A DNA stretch of 64,000 nucleotides from positions 31,638 through 95,637 of the forward strand of contig JAHQIW010000306.1 in assembly GCA_019055375.1 (NCBI GenBank), in the 5' to 3' direction. The notes under the pieces were generated by a model, which ran no database searches, was not told the origin of the DNA, and worked only from the letters and a program-made list of their open reading frames with translations. Positions 48,862-60,960 of the stretch are shown piece after piece; the first letter of the stretch is position 1, and every line of letters starts with the position of its first letter. The DNA is from Parelaphostrongylus tenuis (lineage: Eukaryota; Nematoda; Chromadorea; Rhabditida; Metastrongylidae). Position numbers and translations under genes: made by a program.

Positions 48862-49794
48862 GGTTCCAACTATTTATCCGAACTCGGTTCAAATTAGAAA
48901 ATTTATTTTTCCAAGTAATCGAATTATTAAATAACATCAATTAAAGTACTCTACGCTTACATGAATGCAATTCTGTCAGCGCTCCAAAAACAAATCAATT
49001 GCGCGCTTATAAAACTCATTATTCTTCGATGCAAGCCAATCAGTCAATTCTCGACGCAAATGATTGATATCTTGAAACTTTTTCTCGTCCAACCAGTGCG
49101 CTTATGATCTGAAGAGATTGAAATAGGAGAGAAGCAGATCTGGCAAATACGGTGGACGATCCAAATGCTCCCAGCCCAAATCAGTCAACCTCTTCCTTAT
49201 GTTCTAGGCAACATGTGGCTTTGCATTGTCTTGAAGCGAAATGGCCTTGCGATGTGCTGACCTGGAATTGCTCCATTGCAACGGTCCAGTTGCTTACAGT
49301 ATCGCTCAGCGCTGATGGTCTGACCGGCTTGCAACAAGTGACAATGAATTGGTCCACTTCGGCCCCAGAAATGACCAACATTGCTTAGGCGCAAATCGAT
49401 TTGTCGGTGTTGGGGTTCCTTGGTGACCTGATGAACCACCACTGATTTAGACGACGCTGGCTCTTGAAGAAGGTCCACTTTTCATCAATAATAACAGCTT
49501 TGTTCAAAAACCAAGAGCGGCGATGACGATCAAGATGAGCTTGCGCGCTTTGCTTTCTCTTGCTCTTTCGAGCTTGTCTGAGATCGTGACGGATCCAGTT
49601 GCCCTTGCGCCATTTCTTGCCTGCATTTTTCAAGATCTTCTGGATCTGCTCGAATCGAGTTGTCGTTGGAGAGCTGGCGGAATTGCATTTAGGCAAACGG
49701 AGAATACTTCAATTAAAGATACTTAATATCTTCAGTTAACTGAAGAAATAACATTTTGAATTTTTAATGAAGTTCGGAAACTTAGTTGGAGACC
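48862..49794 (-). mobile_element. Mariner transposon with TIRs, unit 2
   Basis: Ortholog of 18247-19183. The left TIR has lost two bases (GGTTCCAAC); TA duplications are at 48860-48861 and 49795-49796. Here the first catalytic motif is intact (VIIDEKWTFF, in 49696-49385), followed by GPIHCHLLQAGQTIS and the C-terminal DEKKFQDINHLRRELTDWLA. It is frameshifted and lacks the N-terminal region. Confidence 0.88.
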
Positions 49795-49987
49795 TATTGC
49801 TCTGCCGCTGAATAAAAGGCACTATACACATTTTTAGGCATAGTGATTTCGACTACTGGTTCAGGTTAGGTAGATTCAATGCCTATTTTTGCTCATCAGA
49901 TCAAATCCCTCGACAGGAGATTGCCGATAGCACTTATTAGGTTACAGCATAGCTAACAGCAAAACAAAGAAAGAGAAATCCTTCTTA

Positions 49988-50134
49988 TTCAACTGCTTCG
50001 AGTGGTGGGATGATGCTATGAATATACCCACTCATATAGACTGATGTGCAAAACTTTTGCGCCAGTTGGAACTCGAACCCACATCTCACTCTATCAGGGA
50101 GCGCTTGCTCGAACCGCTGCACCACCGACACCTG
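49988..50134 (-). repeat. tRNA-derived SINE-like element, unit 2
   Basis: Ortholog of 19379-19522 with the A and B boxes intact (B box RC near 50067-50078). Confidence 0.7.
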
Positions 50135-50779
50135 CTTTGACACCATTCTTTCTAAAAGCTAGAAACGTCTGGATAGAAAGGAATTCTGTTCGATTATCTA
50201 ATACCCAATATCTGTCACCGTAACTGGGTTCAATGTCGATCGCGACAATAACATGCCTACGTTGGTGGTTAGTTATTGACAGATAGATACTTTGCAGCGC
50301 AGAAAGAGTGGTGTCAAAATAGATGTGGGTAGTGCGACGATTCGAGTACGTACCCCTAAATCGTCACAAAAATCGTCACAGTCGTCCCAAAAAAGCATGT
50401 TGTTGTGCGTATAGTTGCAATATAATTGTGTATCAATCTTGGTATCAAAGTAGGTGAAATCTGCGAAGAGGAAGTTTTTTAGTCTTTCTATTCTCCCTCT
50501 CGTCAACTTCTTCGGGCTCGTGAAAATTTTACGAACGAAAATCTTACGAACTTTATTGGCAACATATGACAAAATTTCTCAACGCAGTTAATATAAACAC
50601 AACGGAAGATTTCTAATGATGAATGTTTACAAAATATCAAATGTTGAAATGAAACTCAGAGCCTTTAACGAGGTGTGACCGGCTGGATTTCCAATCACAA
50701 GAAAGGTATGTTTACACGATAAATAAATTGTAATGTAGGGTAGGTGTTGAAGATTCGAAGGATAAACTCTCAGCATTGG

Positions 50780-51035
50780 TCGACTTTTGAGCGACTCGCA
50801 ATGCATTTTTTTTTATCAAGCATCATTAGAGGCGACTGGATGCATATCTGACCTTTACGATAACTCGTAGCGGCCTACCGATCTATAAAATACAAACTGC
50901 TATTCTCCTACTCAAATCTGGGCACCAAAAGAACGCATAGCGTTAAAGACTTTGGTTAGCCAGGGAGACGGAGATTGAGTTTGCGACCACGTCTGTTTTG
51001 CAGTGCGCCTCGAACTTCTACACCCACTCCCGCTT
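50780..51035 (-). repeat. Dispersed SINE-like repeat type 2, second copy, unit 2
   Basis: Ortholog of 20150-20405. Confidence 0.5.
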
Positions 51036-51142
51036 TATGTCAAATTACAAATATCCATTTATGTTCTGTGTCACGATATTTCGTTCACATCTCATGGCAG
51101 AATTTTAGTGAATTTTCAAGTTTTCGTAGAGTGTAGTTCGTA

Positions 51143-51420
51143 CTACCCGTCGAACCTTAGTTTGTAAAAAAGTTGCAAGCAAATAGAGGCTGGAAGGTCA
51201 CGAGTTGTCACAGTACAAACGGAAAGCCATTTATACATGCCATCAATGACCGGAACTGTCATAGCGCATCTATCATAATGAGATGTCTAAGCAACATATT
51301 TTTTGCAAACAGATATCTATGTTTGCAACTGACCGCCTCAAGTGTGTCGGGATCGAACGGCAAAAATTTGAAATTAACTAAAGCGAAGTAATGACGAATG
51401 GTAGGTGTTTTAAGCCACGG
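51143..51420 (-). pseudogene. Unit 2 counterpart of 20515-20793, frameshifted
   Basis: Same acceptor and same stop, but a 1-bp loss near 51272 shifts the frame after LLRHLIMI. Other changes in the 3' part are mostly synonymous (AAG to AAA, TTA to TTG), with few elsewhere. Confidence 0.4.
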
Positions 51421-51739
51421 CTGAAATTTGAATAAACTTTCCGATATCAGAGAAAGGTATTACCACCACTTCAAATACCACGTGGACTTTTCGCCTCGCA
51501 TGCGGTGCCGTTGACCGGATGGAGAGACGCGCTTGAATGACAATGTTGTAGTCTACTTACAAATACTAGATTCTTATTTCCACTAAAAGTGGTTCTATGA
51601 CCAGTAAAGGAAGGACCAACAATGAAGAGACTTTGATAATGTTATCTTTAGAACGATCTTTTTAAGAAAAACGTCATTGTTTGCTAATGAACAATGAACA
51701 GTGACTTTAGATCTCAATAGATGAACGCCATTGTTTCCT

Positions 51740-51772
51740 AATGAACAATGAACAATGAACAATGAACAATGA
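51740..51772. repeat. AATGAAC short tandem repeat, unit 2
   Basis: Four to five head-to-tail heptamers. Unit 1 has about one (near 21060), and unit 2 also gained a flanking partial copy at about 51685-51705. Confidence 0.9.
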
Positions 51773-52394
51773 TTATTTTAAAAAAAGCGCTGCACACCAC
51801 ATACAGATTTATAATCTATAATGCGATTGTACATTGTGATTCCTTTTTCGAAACTATTTGTGCATGTTGTTCTGAGTTCCTAATATGCCGGAAGTGAGAA
51901 TGATCAAATAAGTTTAGAAAATGAATACTAGAATGTATCGGAGAACATCCATCACTGCGAATACCAGCAAACCGAGATGCGGTGCGGCGAAACATGTATT
52001 AAAAAATGTACACGCGGCACCCTAGGGCTTAAAACATTGAACAAAATCTATGACTAAAATAAAAGATTATTTCGATCAAGCTTTGCATCTCACCTATTGT
52101 TTCACGAGCAAAAGTAGATGCAACTAGCTCACATTAGCTTCACTAAGAGCGTTCGGGAATATGATAACATCTGCAGTGGCATGCTTAGCATTAGTTGTTT
52201 GGCTCAAATAGATTTCGCACGACAATTTGTCAGGTCTTACTGCTGAAAAAGCAGTGTGAAGACAAGTCAAAGTGGTTTGCCTATTTTTTATCAAATTTAA
52301 GCTCTTAGGTTCCGCGTTGGACGCCAGCGTACCGCTTTCATCACGCAGCGCGCCGGGTAATTGTATTGCGTGCGTCTCCATAATAAACTAGCAC

Positions 52395-53810
52395 CTTCAT
52401 GCTTGGATAGTTGGATACTTGGACGGTCCGTCTTAAAATTCATGCGGGCCCCACCACATCTTCCATTCGTCTCGCCTTCTCGCAATTGTCGTCCATGGCG
52501 GTGGTTTCATTCGAGCAAGGCTACTGGCGCGTGTTTTATACCGTAATCTGCAGGATATCGGCAGGTACGAGTACAGCTAATGCGAATGTAAATATGAACA
52601 CAGCTGATTAATTCCTTTGACGGAGCCATCCGACCTGACGTGTCGGTGGCCGTTCTCGGCAACAGGTGTGTTCTCGTGGCGTTTACTCTACAGTTCGTTG
52701 TATCCATCTGCCATCTGACCTTCTTCCTATATAACTGGCCCATCTGTGCTTCGCCATCGATGTGACTTTTTCTGGACCACTTAAGATGAGATAAATTTCT
52801 GAGATCTGAGTTGCGTAAGCCGGCTAGGTGTTGTGAGTACCAACTGATTTTTAGAAGAAATCGTTCAAGCATTCTGTGAGTCGTTCTCAGTAGTCTTGAC
52901 GTGGTCGACGTGTCAGCCCATGTCTCCACTGCTTAACACAGCGGTGGGAAGACTGTTGAATCGGGAGGGTTGGAGCATAATATGGGGACCGTAATTTGAT
53001 CGGTGGCTTCTTTGAGAGGCCCGAATGCGGCCCACGTTGCTTTCCCTCTTCTGTCAAGTTCCCCTTCATGTTCTTCTACATATTCAGTGAGCGAGCGCGA
53101 TACACATACGAATAGGTATCCGCAATTAAAGATCCACCCAATCTGCTATGTTCATCATTGCACCAATGGTTTTCTATGAACTGGGTCTTCCTGAAATTTA
53201 TGCTAGTCGGTCTCCTTCCCCGCTTCATTGAGTTAATTGCTCATCGTCTCTGCTTCAGTAGCGCTATTCGAGAGTAGGGCAATGTCATCCGCAAAACGAA
53301 GGTGTGATAACATTTGATAGGATTAAAAGCATCGCATAGGAATTTTTCATCGATACGTATGCCCTTCTCGTCTCAATAAAGTGGCTTCATTATCCACTAC
53401 AGTGGGACAGCTTTGGCGATATTGTATCGTCCTTGTTTTTTCCAATGAGTGTGGTAAAAGGTCGCTGAAAGAGCTGTATTTTTGTGTACAGTTTCGATAG
53501 CAGTCCTATAAAAACCTTATGTAAAACGGATCTACTCCTTGATCGACAAGCACTGGTTGGACTGTGTTCGTTTCAACGCTATCAAATGCTTATTCATAGT
53601 CAATGAAAGATAGAATTTAAGGCAGGTGGTTTCTCGACAGACTTTAGTTACACGTGATACAGTTCGGATGTGGTCCATGCAGTAGAGTCCTTTGCTGAAT
53701 CTTGCTTGTTCACCAAGCTGTGCCTCATCCAAAGTTCTTGCCACGTGCAGAAGCATGATCTTCGTGAAAAGATTGTAAAGTAGGCGCACGACGTCCTCCA
53801 CGGGTTAGTA
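52395..53810 (-). mobile_element. RTE family 2 fragment, second copy in unit 2
   Basis: Ortholog of 21650-23085. Frame 52929-52507 encodes WADTSTTSRLLRTTHRMLER and the tail LRNSDLRNLSHL; 53801-53532 encodes the more N-terminal RT segment around EQARFSKGLYCMDH. Broken by frameshifts in both units, so it was already dead or has decayed in parallel. Confidence 0.8.
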
Positions 53811-55184
53811 ATTTTTTTTTTCCTTTTAAAGATAAGATTTCATATGTTTTAAGATAAGTACTTGTAAATTATTGCCTACGGCTCGCAGCAGATTGGAAGA
53901 AATTTTGTTCCTTACTCAAACGTATCTCGCTGAACAAAGCTATTTCTTTAGACTTTCAATTAAAAATTATTAGACCAAATCTCATAGCTTCCAATGATGT
54001 ATTTTGACTTTGAAACGGACTTATTAGTGCGCTGTAACAGCAAGGGGAAAATTAGGTTCCACATTCGGCGCGCAGGATGTGTCCTGATCGAAGAGGCTAT
54101 GCTTGCGACATTGTTTAAAAGTCTGTGCACCAATCGCAAGCTCCAATCGATGAACTTTTTTGCACAGACGTATGGTGTGTAGGATGCCATGTTTTCGTAC
54201 GATCATGATTGCATCTTTTTGAGTACTTGGTAGACCAAATCGGCTCATGATTGAGGAAACTCGTTGGAAATCAGCAGAAAATAATTGAAAGGCAATCGAT
54301 GTGCAATAGGCTAGTGTCGCTCGTTGCAAAATCTTATTCACATGCAGGCAAGAGCGATAAAAGCGCCAATATAGCAGTATTTTGTTCACGTACCGCCAAA
54401 GCGTGGTGGCTTGGAGTCGATGTCGTGCAGCGCGAAACTTAACATTCTCTTCGCTGTTACAGCGCAAAAAAAGCACCTCTTACAAAAATCAAGGCACATT
54501 CGGAATTGACGAGATTCAAGCAATCAGATGGTGGCTAAAAGTCCACATTGAAAGCTTTGCTCAGCGATGAAAAACATAGTTTTGTTTTTACTGTAGCGCA
54601 CAATAGAGCCGTATTGGAAGCAAAGTGTGCCGTTGAAATCTTTGAGATTAGACTTATTAGATAATCATTAAGACTTGAATAAAGCAGTAGACGCTTTTCT
54701 TTTTCTTTAAAGATTCAAGAAAGGCGCGGATACTAGAAGCGATCCAACTTTGCGATACCAATCTTCTGTTGGATGCTACAACGCAGCAGAAAGTCCTTCT
54801 CCAAAAAATCAAAAGTATCATTACAATCCTTCATATTTGATTCATCATTTAGTTATCAAAAATTCTATAGAAGTAGCTTTGCTTGACGATAAACATTTAA
54901 ATGAAGAACAAATTATTATTTTTGCTGCTTGAGAACAAAAATTCCATTTTGAAAATAAAGTATAACATTCAATTTCTTGATCTAAGCTATCGAATGATCA
55001 CTTAAGCATCAAAAATCACTGAAAAACAAACTTCTTCTGGAGGGTCGAAGCAGGTTGAGGATAACGGAAAGTACCGTTTTTTACTTTGTTTTTATGAGAG
55101 GTTGAAAAGCGAGATTTGAGGCACTCGTATAAAATTTCAAATTTACGCATGAATTTCAAACAGAAACAGTAATAACTATTTCTG

Positions 55185-55530
55185 AAAATGAACGCCATCG
55201 TTCTCCATGATTTTCTGTAGACGGTCCGCCATGTTCCGCATCTGGTCGAAGTACCAATTCTTCGACTTCAGATCAAAGAACTCTTGACATGGTTCTTCAA
55301 CTTCATAGAACGATTCAAATCGATCGTCTTGAACGATCCTCTTTTAGAGGTTAAGATCTCCGACATCAAAGCGTTGGAACCTGCGTTCAGCAGCAGATTT
55401 GCCCGATGTGCTTTCCCTTTCGCCTTTGTTTATTTCATCGTCTGCACCTCGCTGTGAAAGACCTCTTCTACAGTAATGACGCAGTCAAACAGGAACTTTG
55501 ATTGTGTCGTTGGTCATAACGAGGACTTGT
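55185..55530 (-). mobile_element. Mariner transposase C-terminal relic, unit 2
   Basis: Ortholog of 24450-24830. The minus strand reads DDRFESFYEVEEPCQEFFD, then KNWYFDQMRNMADRLQKIM, then ENDGVHF and stop, with one in-frame stop further upstream. Better preserved than the unit 1 copy. Confidence 0.65.
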
Positions 55531-56368
55531 TCACATTGAAGGTAGAAACGAATATTATTTAGGCCTTCAATGGGAAAATCCCACTTATGAAACTGTAATA
55601 TTCCCATGATAAGCATGGGAGTCATGTCTTGCTAATCAAAGTGCCCTAGAACTTTCTTTCAATCGTGTATTTGAAATATGACAAAAAGAGTGATGACAAG
55701 CAAAATTATTTATCAAATCTTGCATTTGTGTTGTCATCTTCTGGCTAATGTTATTCGTTCGCTTGACTACTCTAATAGCAACTTAATGTAGTATTATCCT
55801 ATACTGGTGTGACTTAGCTTTTAGCTAACGATAGTAATTTCTCGAATCCCAAAGATTTGAAGCGTTTATAATTGAGTCCGGTTGAGAAATACACCTGTCC
55901 ATCTTCTTATTCGAGACTATTCTTTTAATCCTAAAAATGCTCAAAATAAGAATTCTCACATAATTGAACGAAGAATGTCAGCCGATTTGAAAAGGTCTCC
56001 AAACGAATTCTGAGAGACAGATTCTTTTTTGCGCTTGAGCAAGAATTACACAACAAACAGAAGCTGTGAAATTTTTAATCAATAGTTTCCATATGAGCTT
56101 TAAGTTTTAGTCCAATTTTCCCGCAATGTGGCATTATGACATATCGCGCCCATGTTGCGGCGTGTCATTGGAGCACATTGAATGCGTGTTGGAATCGAGA
56201 TGGGCTAGTTCTTCCAAGAGGCATTGCTCACTGATCTCTTCAAATCATTATTCTAGTGTTCGGACTATACGCATATTTTCCTTCTCTCTCTAGAAGCTGC
56301 CTATCGAATATGATATTCTGCTTATGTCATCGTGTCGTCAAACATCTCTTAGATGTTGCAGAAAGGAT

Positions 56369-56391
56369 TATATACATATATATATATATAT
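56369..56391. repeat. (AT)n microsatellite, unit 2
   Basis: Counterpart of 25597-25621, interrupted by one C, followed by a T run. Confidence 0.93.
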
Positions 56392-56504
56392 TTTTTTTTT
56401 TTGTAAACCCAGTTGAGCTGACAGCCACCTGTTGAAGGTTGATGGCTGATAGATAATATGGAGATATTAAAATAACATAGAGATACTGAATAAGGGTGGT
56501 GGTG

Positions 56505-56577
56505 CAAATGTGCCTTTGTGGTAGAGCACGTGTTCCTGACAAGATGAAACGCGGGTTCGATTCCCGCCTGAGGCTCT
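56505..56577 (+). repeat. tRNA-like sequence, unit 2
   Basis: GCCTTTGTGGTAGAGCACGTG is followed by a perfect T arm GCGGGTTCGATTCCCGC and CTGAGGC, which pairs with the 5' GCCTTTG at most positions. The A-to-B box distance is too short for a normal anticodon arm, so this is probably a tRNA-derived repeat or tRNA pseudogene. Confidence 0.5.
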
Positions 56578-57829
56578 ATTTTTGCTCACCGCTCAATTCT
56601 CTTAGGTGTTTTAGAAACATCGCACCACTGCGAAAAATGCAGTCAAAAACATCAGAATTTATAAACTGTAAGAGACTATATACTGAAAGACGATAGCCTG
56701 ATGTCAATGTTGCGAAAGCCTCCACATACTCGAGGCAAATGTGAGACGCGTGTAAAATGCAATTCTGATTTCAGTGTTGCATCGGGATATACTTTTTTAA
56801 AGTCAAACAAATTGGCAGAGTCCTTACTGAATTTGATGAAAAAGCCTCCTTTCAACGAAAAATGCTTGGGTTTGAAATACAGCATTATTCTTAGTGTTGC
56901 AGTGTAATATTTAGGCCACTTGAAAAATAAAATATATCCTTGAAATCTCCGAGATTTAAGCTATTGAATACAAAAATTATGTTTTCTATAAAGGGCTGGA
57001 AATGGCTGCGGTTTGAAGAAAAATACCCACATTTTTTCTCACATAAACTGTACTCACGAGTGACGGTTGCTATGTGTCAAGACTGACCACATCACAGTAC
57101 AATACAGCGTTGACGTTGCGTTCTCCAGGTACTGCACATGGAGCAAAATTCCGAGTGGAGGAAAGGGCCCAATACAGAATTCGCACACACTTTTACGTCC
57201 CATGATAAGCAGTGAAAGTCGAGGTGAGCAACTCGATGCGATACATTTTTTATAATCGCATAAGTGGGATTCGCCAGGTAATACAATATTTTGTTATACC
57301 CTGACATGCAAGGCTTCGAAAATCAAGAAACTCTTTCCTATTTTTGAAAGCGTTCACAGTCTATAGCAACGTATATAGACAAATACATTCATAAGATGAG
57401 GCAGTGATATCGTCTAAGTTCCGAAAAATCTTCAAACTCTTGGATCCTACACATCAATGGGCCTTCATGCCTTCACTTTGAAACCGGAAGTGGCTCCAGA
57501 AGGCTAGCTCAGCAACTCAAATATTTTGAACAGTCAACAGTTGACGATAATCAGATGAGTTGACTGATAATAACCCACTGTGACTTATAGAAGTCAATTT
57601 CATCTTAGGCAACCTTCGTCGAGGAAAACATACCATGCAGTCGCAGCTCGTTGACCAAAAATAAAAAATTGGTTAGCTTTTTACTAAAAATTAAGACTGT
57701 GAAAAAAATACAGACGTTTTGATCTCGTCTACTTTACAGCCTGTTTATTTGTAACGTACCCTCAATGATATGGCTTCAAAGAAATTGATGAAATGTTCGT
57801 TTTAAAGAGTACAGGATAGAGCTTTCGGC

Positions 57830-58110
57830 GTTGTTCAATCCTTGAGGGATGCGCCATACACTGGTCTTCAATGTTTGACTTCGTCTGAGGTAACTGAATG
57901 CATATCTGGCCTTTACAATGACTCGCGGTGGCCTCCCGTTGATCCGAATAAGTGCTTCTTATCCTCCCAGATAAGACTGAGACTTGTCTGGTACCAGTTT
58001 ACCGACCTCGGAGCGATGGATGGCTTGGTGAGCCATGAGCGCGAGGTCGCACCACTGATATCGTGTGCGAAGCAGAGCACCTCTAATCATTGCGCCATAT
58101 GCGCTCTAGC
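57830..58110 (-). repeat. Dispersed SINE-like repeat type 2, third copy, unit 2
   Basis: Ortholog of 27170-27455 with TGGCGCAATGATTAGAGG as the A-box-like segment on the minus strand. Confidence 0.58.
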
Positions 58111-59139
58111 TCGTATTAAAATCCTTAAGTATTTTAAATGCCTATGATTTGTTTTTCTTCTGCAAGATCGCTTATTTTGCTGTCGATTTCATTGCTGTTC
58201 AGCGACTTCATCACCAGCCCTTCAAGTTATGTAGTCAAAAACTGTAGGAGAAATCAAGTACAACGGAATGGTGAGAAATATATCATTGTATCAAAATATC
58301 GCTTGCATATGATTCTCATATTGGCGGTCTTTTAGAATGTGCGCATGGAACTCTCTTTGACCTAAAGGCGTTTTGCCTAATCGAAGAACACGGGAGAGCA
58401 CTAGAAGTGCGGTTTCTTTTTACATTTTTGATTCGTTCCAAGAGCGACCATAGGCCTATTTCTACGCAAATCATCACGATGAACGAAAACCAAACGGAGA
58501 GTGTGTAACGTACAGTCTTTTGTACAGCTCACTTTCTTATCTTCTGTGATACTACGTCCCTTATTTTGTTTTCCATCATAATGCATTCCTTCGAAATCCC
58601 TGTAATCATTTACTCCCTCCTCGCTTTTCTTCGAAGCCATTACCTCCTTTTCAATAGCTCTTTGACTGTGTACGATATCTTAGCGCAAAATTGTCACTAA
58701 CATGCCTTGTAATACATGCAGCCGAGAGGCGACTCAAAAATCCAAGTCTATTCGCTTTGCTTATGTTAAGAATTTTTAGTTGGCACCATGTTTACCATTC
58801 ATTGAATATCTGGTAAACATGGCAAAGCAAAATCCAGAAAACGCAAGGAAAGAATTCCTGCCCAGCAAGACGATTTGTTGCAGTAATCATCTAGCTATTT
58901 CCTCCCAATCCAAATAACCCGCCTACACACTGCAAACACCATCTCCTTTTTTGTTCTCCATTGTAAAAGTAAACTCCTACTGTATACTAATTTTAGGAAT
59001 AGTTGTATAAAAGATCTTTCTTGTCACATAGATCATCAATCTATTGTTTTATAGAAGCGACTAGGCACCATATATGCACTTCCTGGATATGCTGCACATG
59101 TCTATTGTTCATTAGACTTTTTTTATCATGTATACTCTT

Positions 59140-59861
59140 CGAATAAATGAATAGTTTCTTTTGTTTAGCAGTTCCGAGGTGTTATTGATATTATTTATTG
59201 AATATTAGCGAAGCATACAACAATACAGTTGGTGATGCAGCTTGAATACACAATATTCGAGGTGGCTAACGTTTCGGCGGGTCGCCTTCGTCAGAGCCTG
59301 GAAAGATCACATTGATCCACAATCCACGTAGCCGAAAACCTACAAAACCCCAGCAGAAAACGTTAGAGATGTGTTTTGGATCGCATAGTAAAAGCTTCAT
59401 TTTAAAAAAAAACCGTTTTTGGTGTTTGGATCTATCAATTATTAATTGAGGACCAGCCGCTTGAGGTCAGTGCATTAGTGGGCTGTGCCTAACTCGGGCC
59501 GGAAAAATCAGCCTGAGGAATGGTTCAAGGTCACGCGTGATCACGAGGCACTCCTCTTTTCGGTTCATTTTCAGGCCTTTATTATGTATCCAAAAGGCTT
59601 CTATTATTTTACGCGCAGATGTTCCTGATTCTTGTGCGAGGATCGTGAACTTGACGCCGAACATTACTCCTGCATGTTTTTGGTCCCTATGCGTGCCTAG
59701 TGGAGCTTTTAAATCACAGTTGCGTAACCCAGCTAGATGCTCTTTTGCACAGAGGAATAGTGGTCTACCTGTTTCGCCAATGCACTCGGAACGGCTAAAG
59801 AGAAGAAACTATTCATTTATTCAAACTATGCCGAGGTTATTAGATAGTCGGTCTTGGGATT
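59140..59861 (-). mobile_element. Penelope-like element, 5'-truncated, unit 2 only
   Basis: A 722-bp insertion flanked by a 12-bp target duplication ATGTATACTCTT (59128-59139 and 59862-59873). A perfect 20-bp inverted repeat lies at 59141-59160 and 59803-59822. On the minus strand it encodes the end of a GIY-YIG endonuclease, then a 3' region with CTGACGA and CCGAAACG typical of Penelope-like tails. Unit 1 lacks it (near 28460), so it came after the unit 1/2 duplication. Confidence 0.85.
59467..59790 (-). pseudogene. Penelope-like GIY-YIG endonuclease, C-terminal fragment
   Basis: The frame opens at the second GIY-YIG motif (CIGETGRPLF), continues CAKEHLAGLRNCDL, then IEAFWIHNKGLKMNRKEE, and ends at the stop near 59467. 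Order and spacing match the endonuclease that follows the reverse transcriptase in Penelope-like elements. The RT part and the first GIY motif are missing by truncation. Confidence 0.8.
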
Positions 59862-60414
59862 ATGTATACTCTTGTTGATATCGGTGTATTTGTTAGTGTC
59901 GAATTGGTTTACTTATGTAAAATCTGCTGGCAAAAAACTAAATTTATCAGATCTTCCATTGTTGTCAAGAACGACTGAGAAACATCAATTGGTCTCCTGG
60001 GTTTCTCAAAACGAGTGAATTTGGTATACTCACACTGGCATGACTTAAATTTTCACTAAATGACGATCATTTCTTGATTTCCCAAAAGTTCATAGTGCTT
60101 CAGAGTTCAGTCCGTTTAGAAAAGATACCTTGTTACATCTCCCAAAAATTAGCAAAAAATTGGACTTTTCATTGGCTGAGACAAAAATGTTTTTAAATTC
60201 TTGAAGTTTCAAAAAAATACTTGAAAGAAAGAAAATTTTGTGTTCATAAAAAGAGCTGGAAAAAACGTGAAGAAGCTGAAGTCTATGCTAATCAACAGTT
60301 TTCCATATAAGCTGGAAATATTACTCCTTCCAGGGTCGCGGTAGTTTAGGCATGTCGCGCCCATCGGTGGCTTGTCATCCCAGCGCAATTGGACTGCGCG
60401 TTAACACCTTGACG

Positions 60415-60535
60415 GCCATGTGGGAGTTTCGTTCCACACCGCGCGGCGTCAGATCACTTCCGTTACTGTAATGGCGGCGTCGCGCCCCGTGAGAAAAGCG
60501 GCGAATCTCGTGAGAAGGCAGACTTGAAAATCCAG
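60415..60535 (+). repeat. Dispersed repeat (GACGTCGCATCTCACTC type), unit 3
   Basis: Related to 15115-15290 but next to sequence equivalent to 3850 of unit 1. It marks a rearrangement point of unit 3. Confidence 0.55.
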
Positions 60536-60784
60536 ATAGACTCGAATCCTAGGCGAAAAAAGCGAAACAAATATGCAGAAAAGGGATTACTCTCATTGGT
60601 GAAAATGCAGGAAAACGTCTATTGGAAGCAGTCTGGAGGACAAGGATGTCCTTGTATTACTGATGAGCGTCCACAATCACCTCCTAGCCTTACTGAAGTC
60701 TCAGCTATCACATCCCAGCGTACACTGACGATGAAATCTGATACAGTGACGAAAAAATTATGTGATCAAACAGAATGACTTTTT

Positions 60785-60960
60785 ATTTAGCCGCTTCTAG
60801 CGGTGGTATGAAGTTGTAGATTTATACGTTGATGTAAAGTGATGTGCAAAACTTTTGCGACCACTTAGAGTGAAATTTAAGTTCGAGTCCTACCTGCCGC
60901 AAAAGTTTAGCACATCATTCTACTTCAACGGAAGAAAATAAAAAATTACAATACAAACTA
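60785..60960. repeat. Palindromic SINE-tail repeat, unit 3
   Basis: The clearest copy. A 19-bp arm at 60841-60859 pairs with 60898-60916 with one mismatch; the loop holds GTTCGAGTCCTACC, a good pol III B box. It lies right of the empty RTE family 2 site. Confidence 0.68.

Larger units (their letters stand above)
28802..60230. repeat. Tandem segmental repeat, unit 2
   Basis: Direct repeat of unit 1 in the same orientation, about 2.6 kb longer. The gains are an RTE element (43664-47017), a local duplication (37243-38976) and a Penelope-like insertion (59140-59861). The losses are about 190 bp corresponding to 306-500 of unit 1, about 470 bp corresponding to 1764-2233, and the nested RTE of unit 1. 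Head-to-tail junctions lie near 28802 and 60231. Confidence 0.93.

Noticed and set aside
56505..56577. Functional tRNA gene
   Set aside because: The T arm is perfect, but the distance between boxes leaves no proper anticodon arm, and the unit 1 copy differs in length before the A box.
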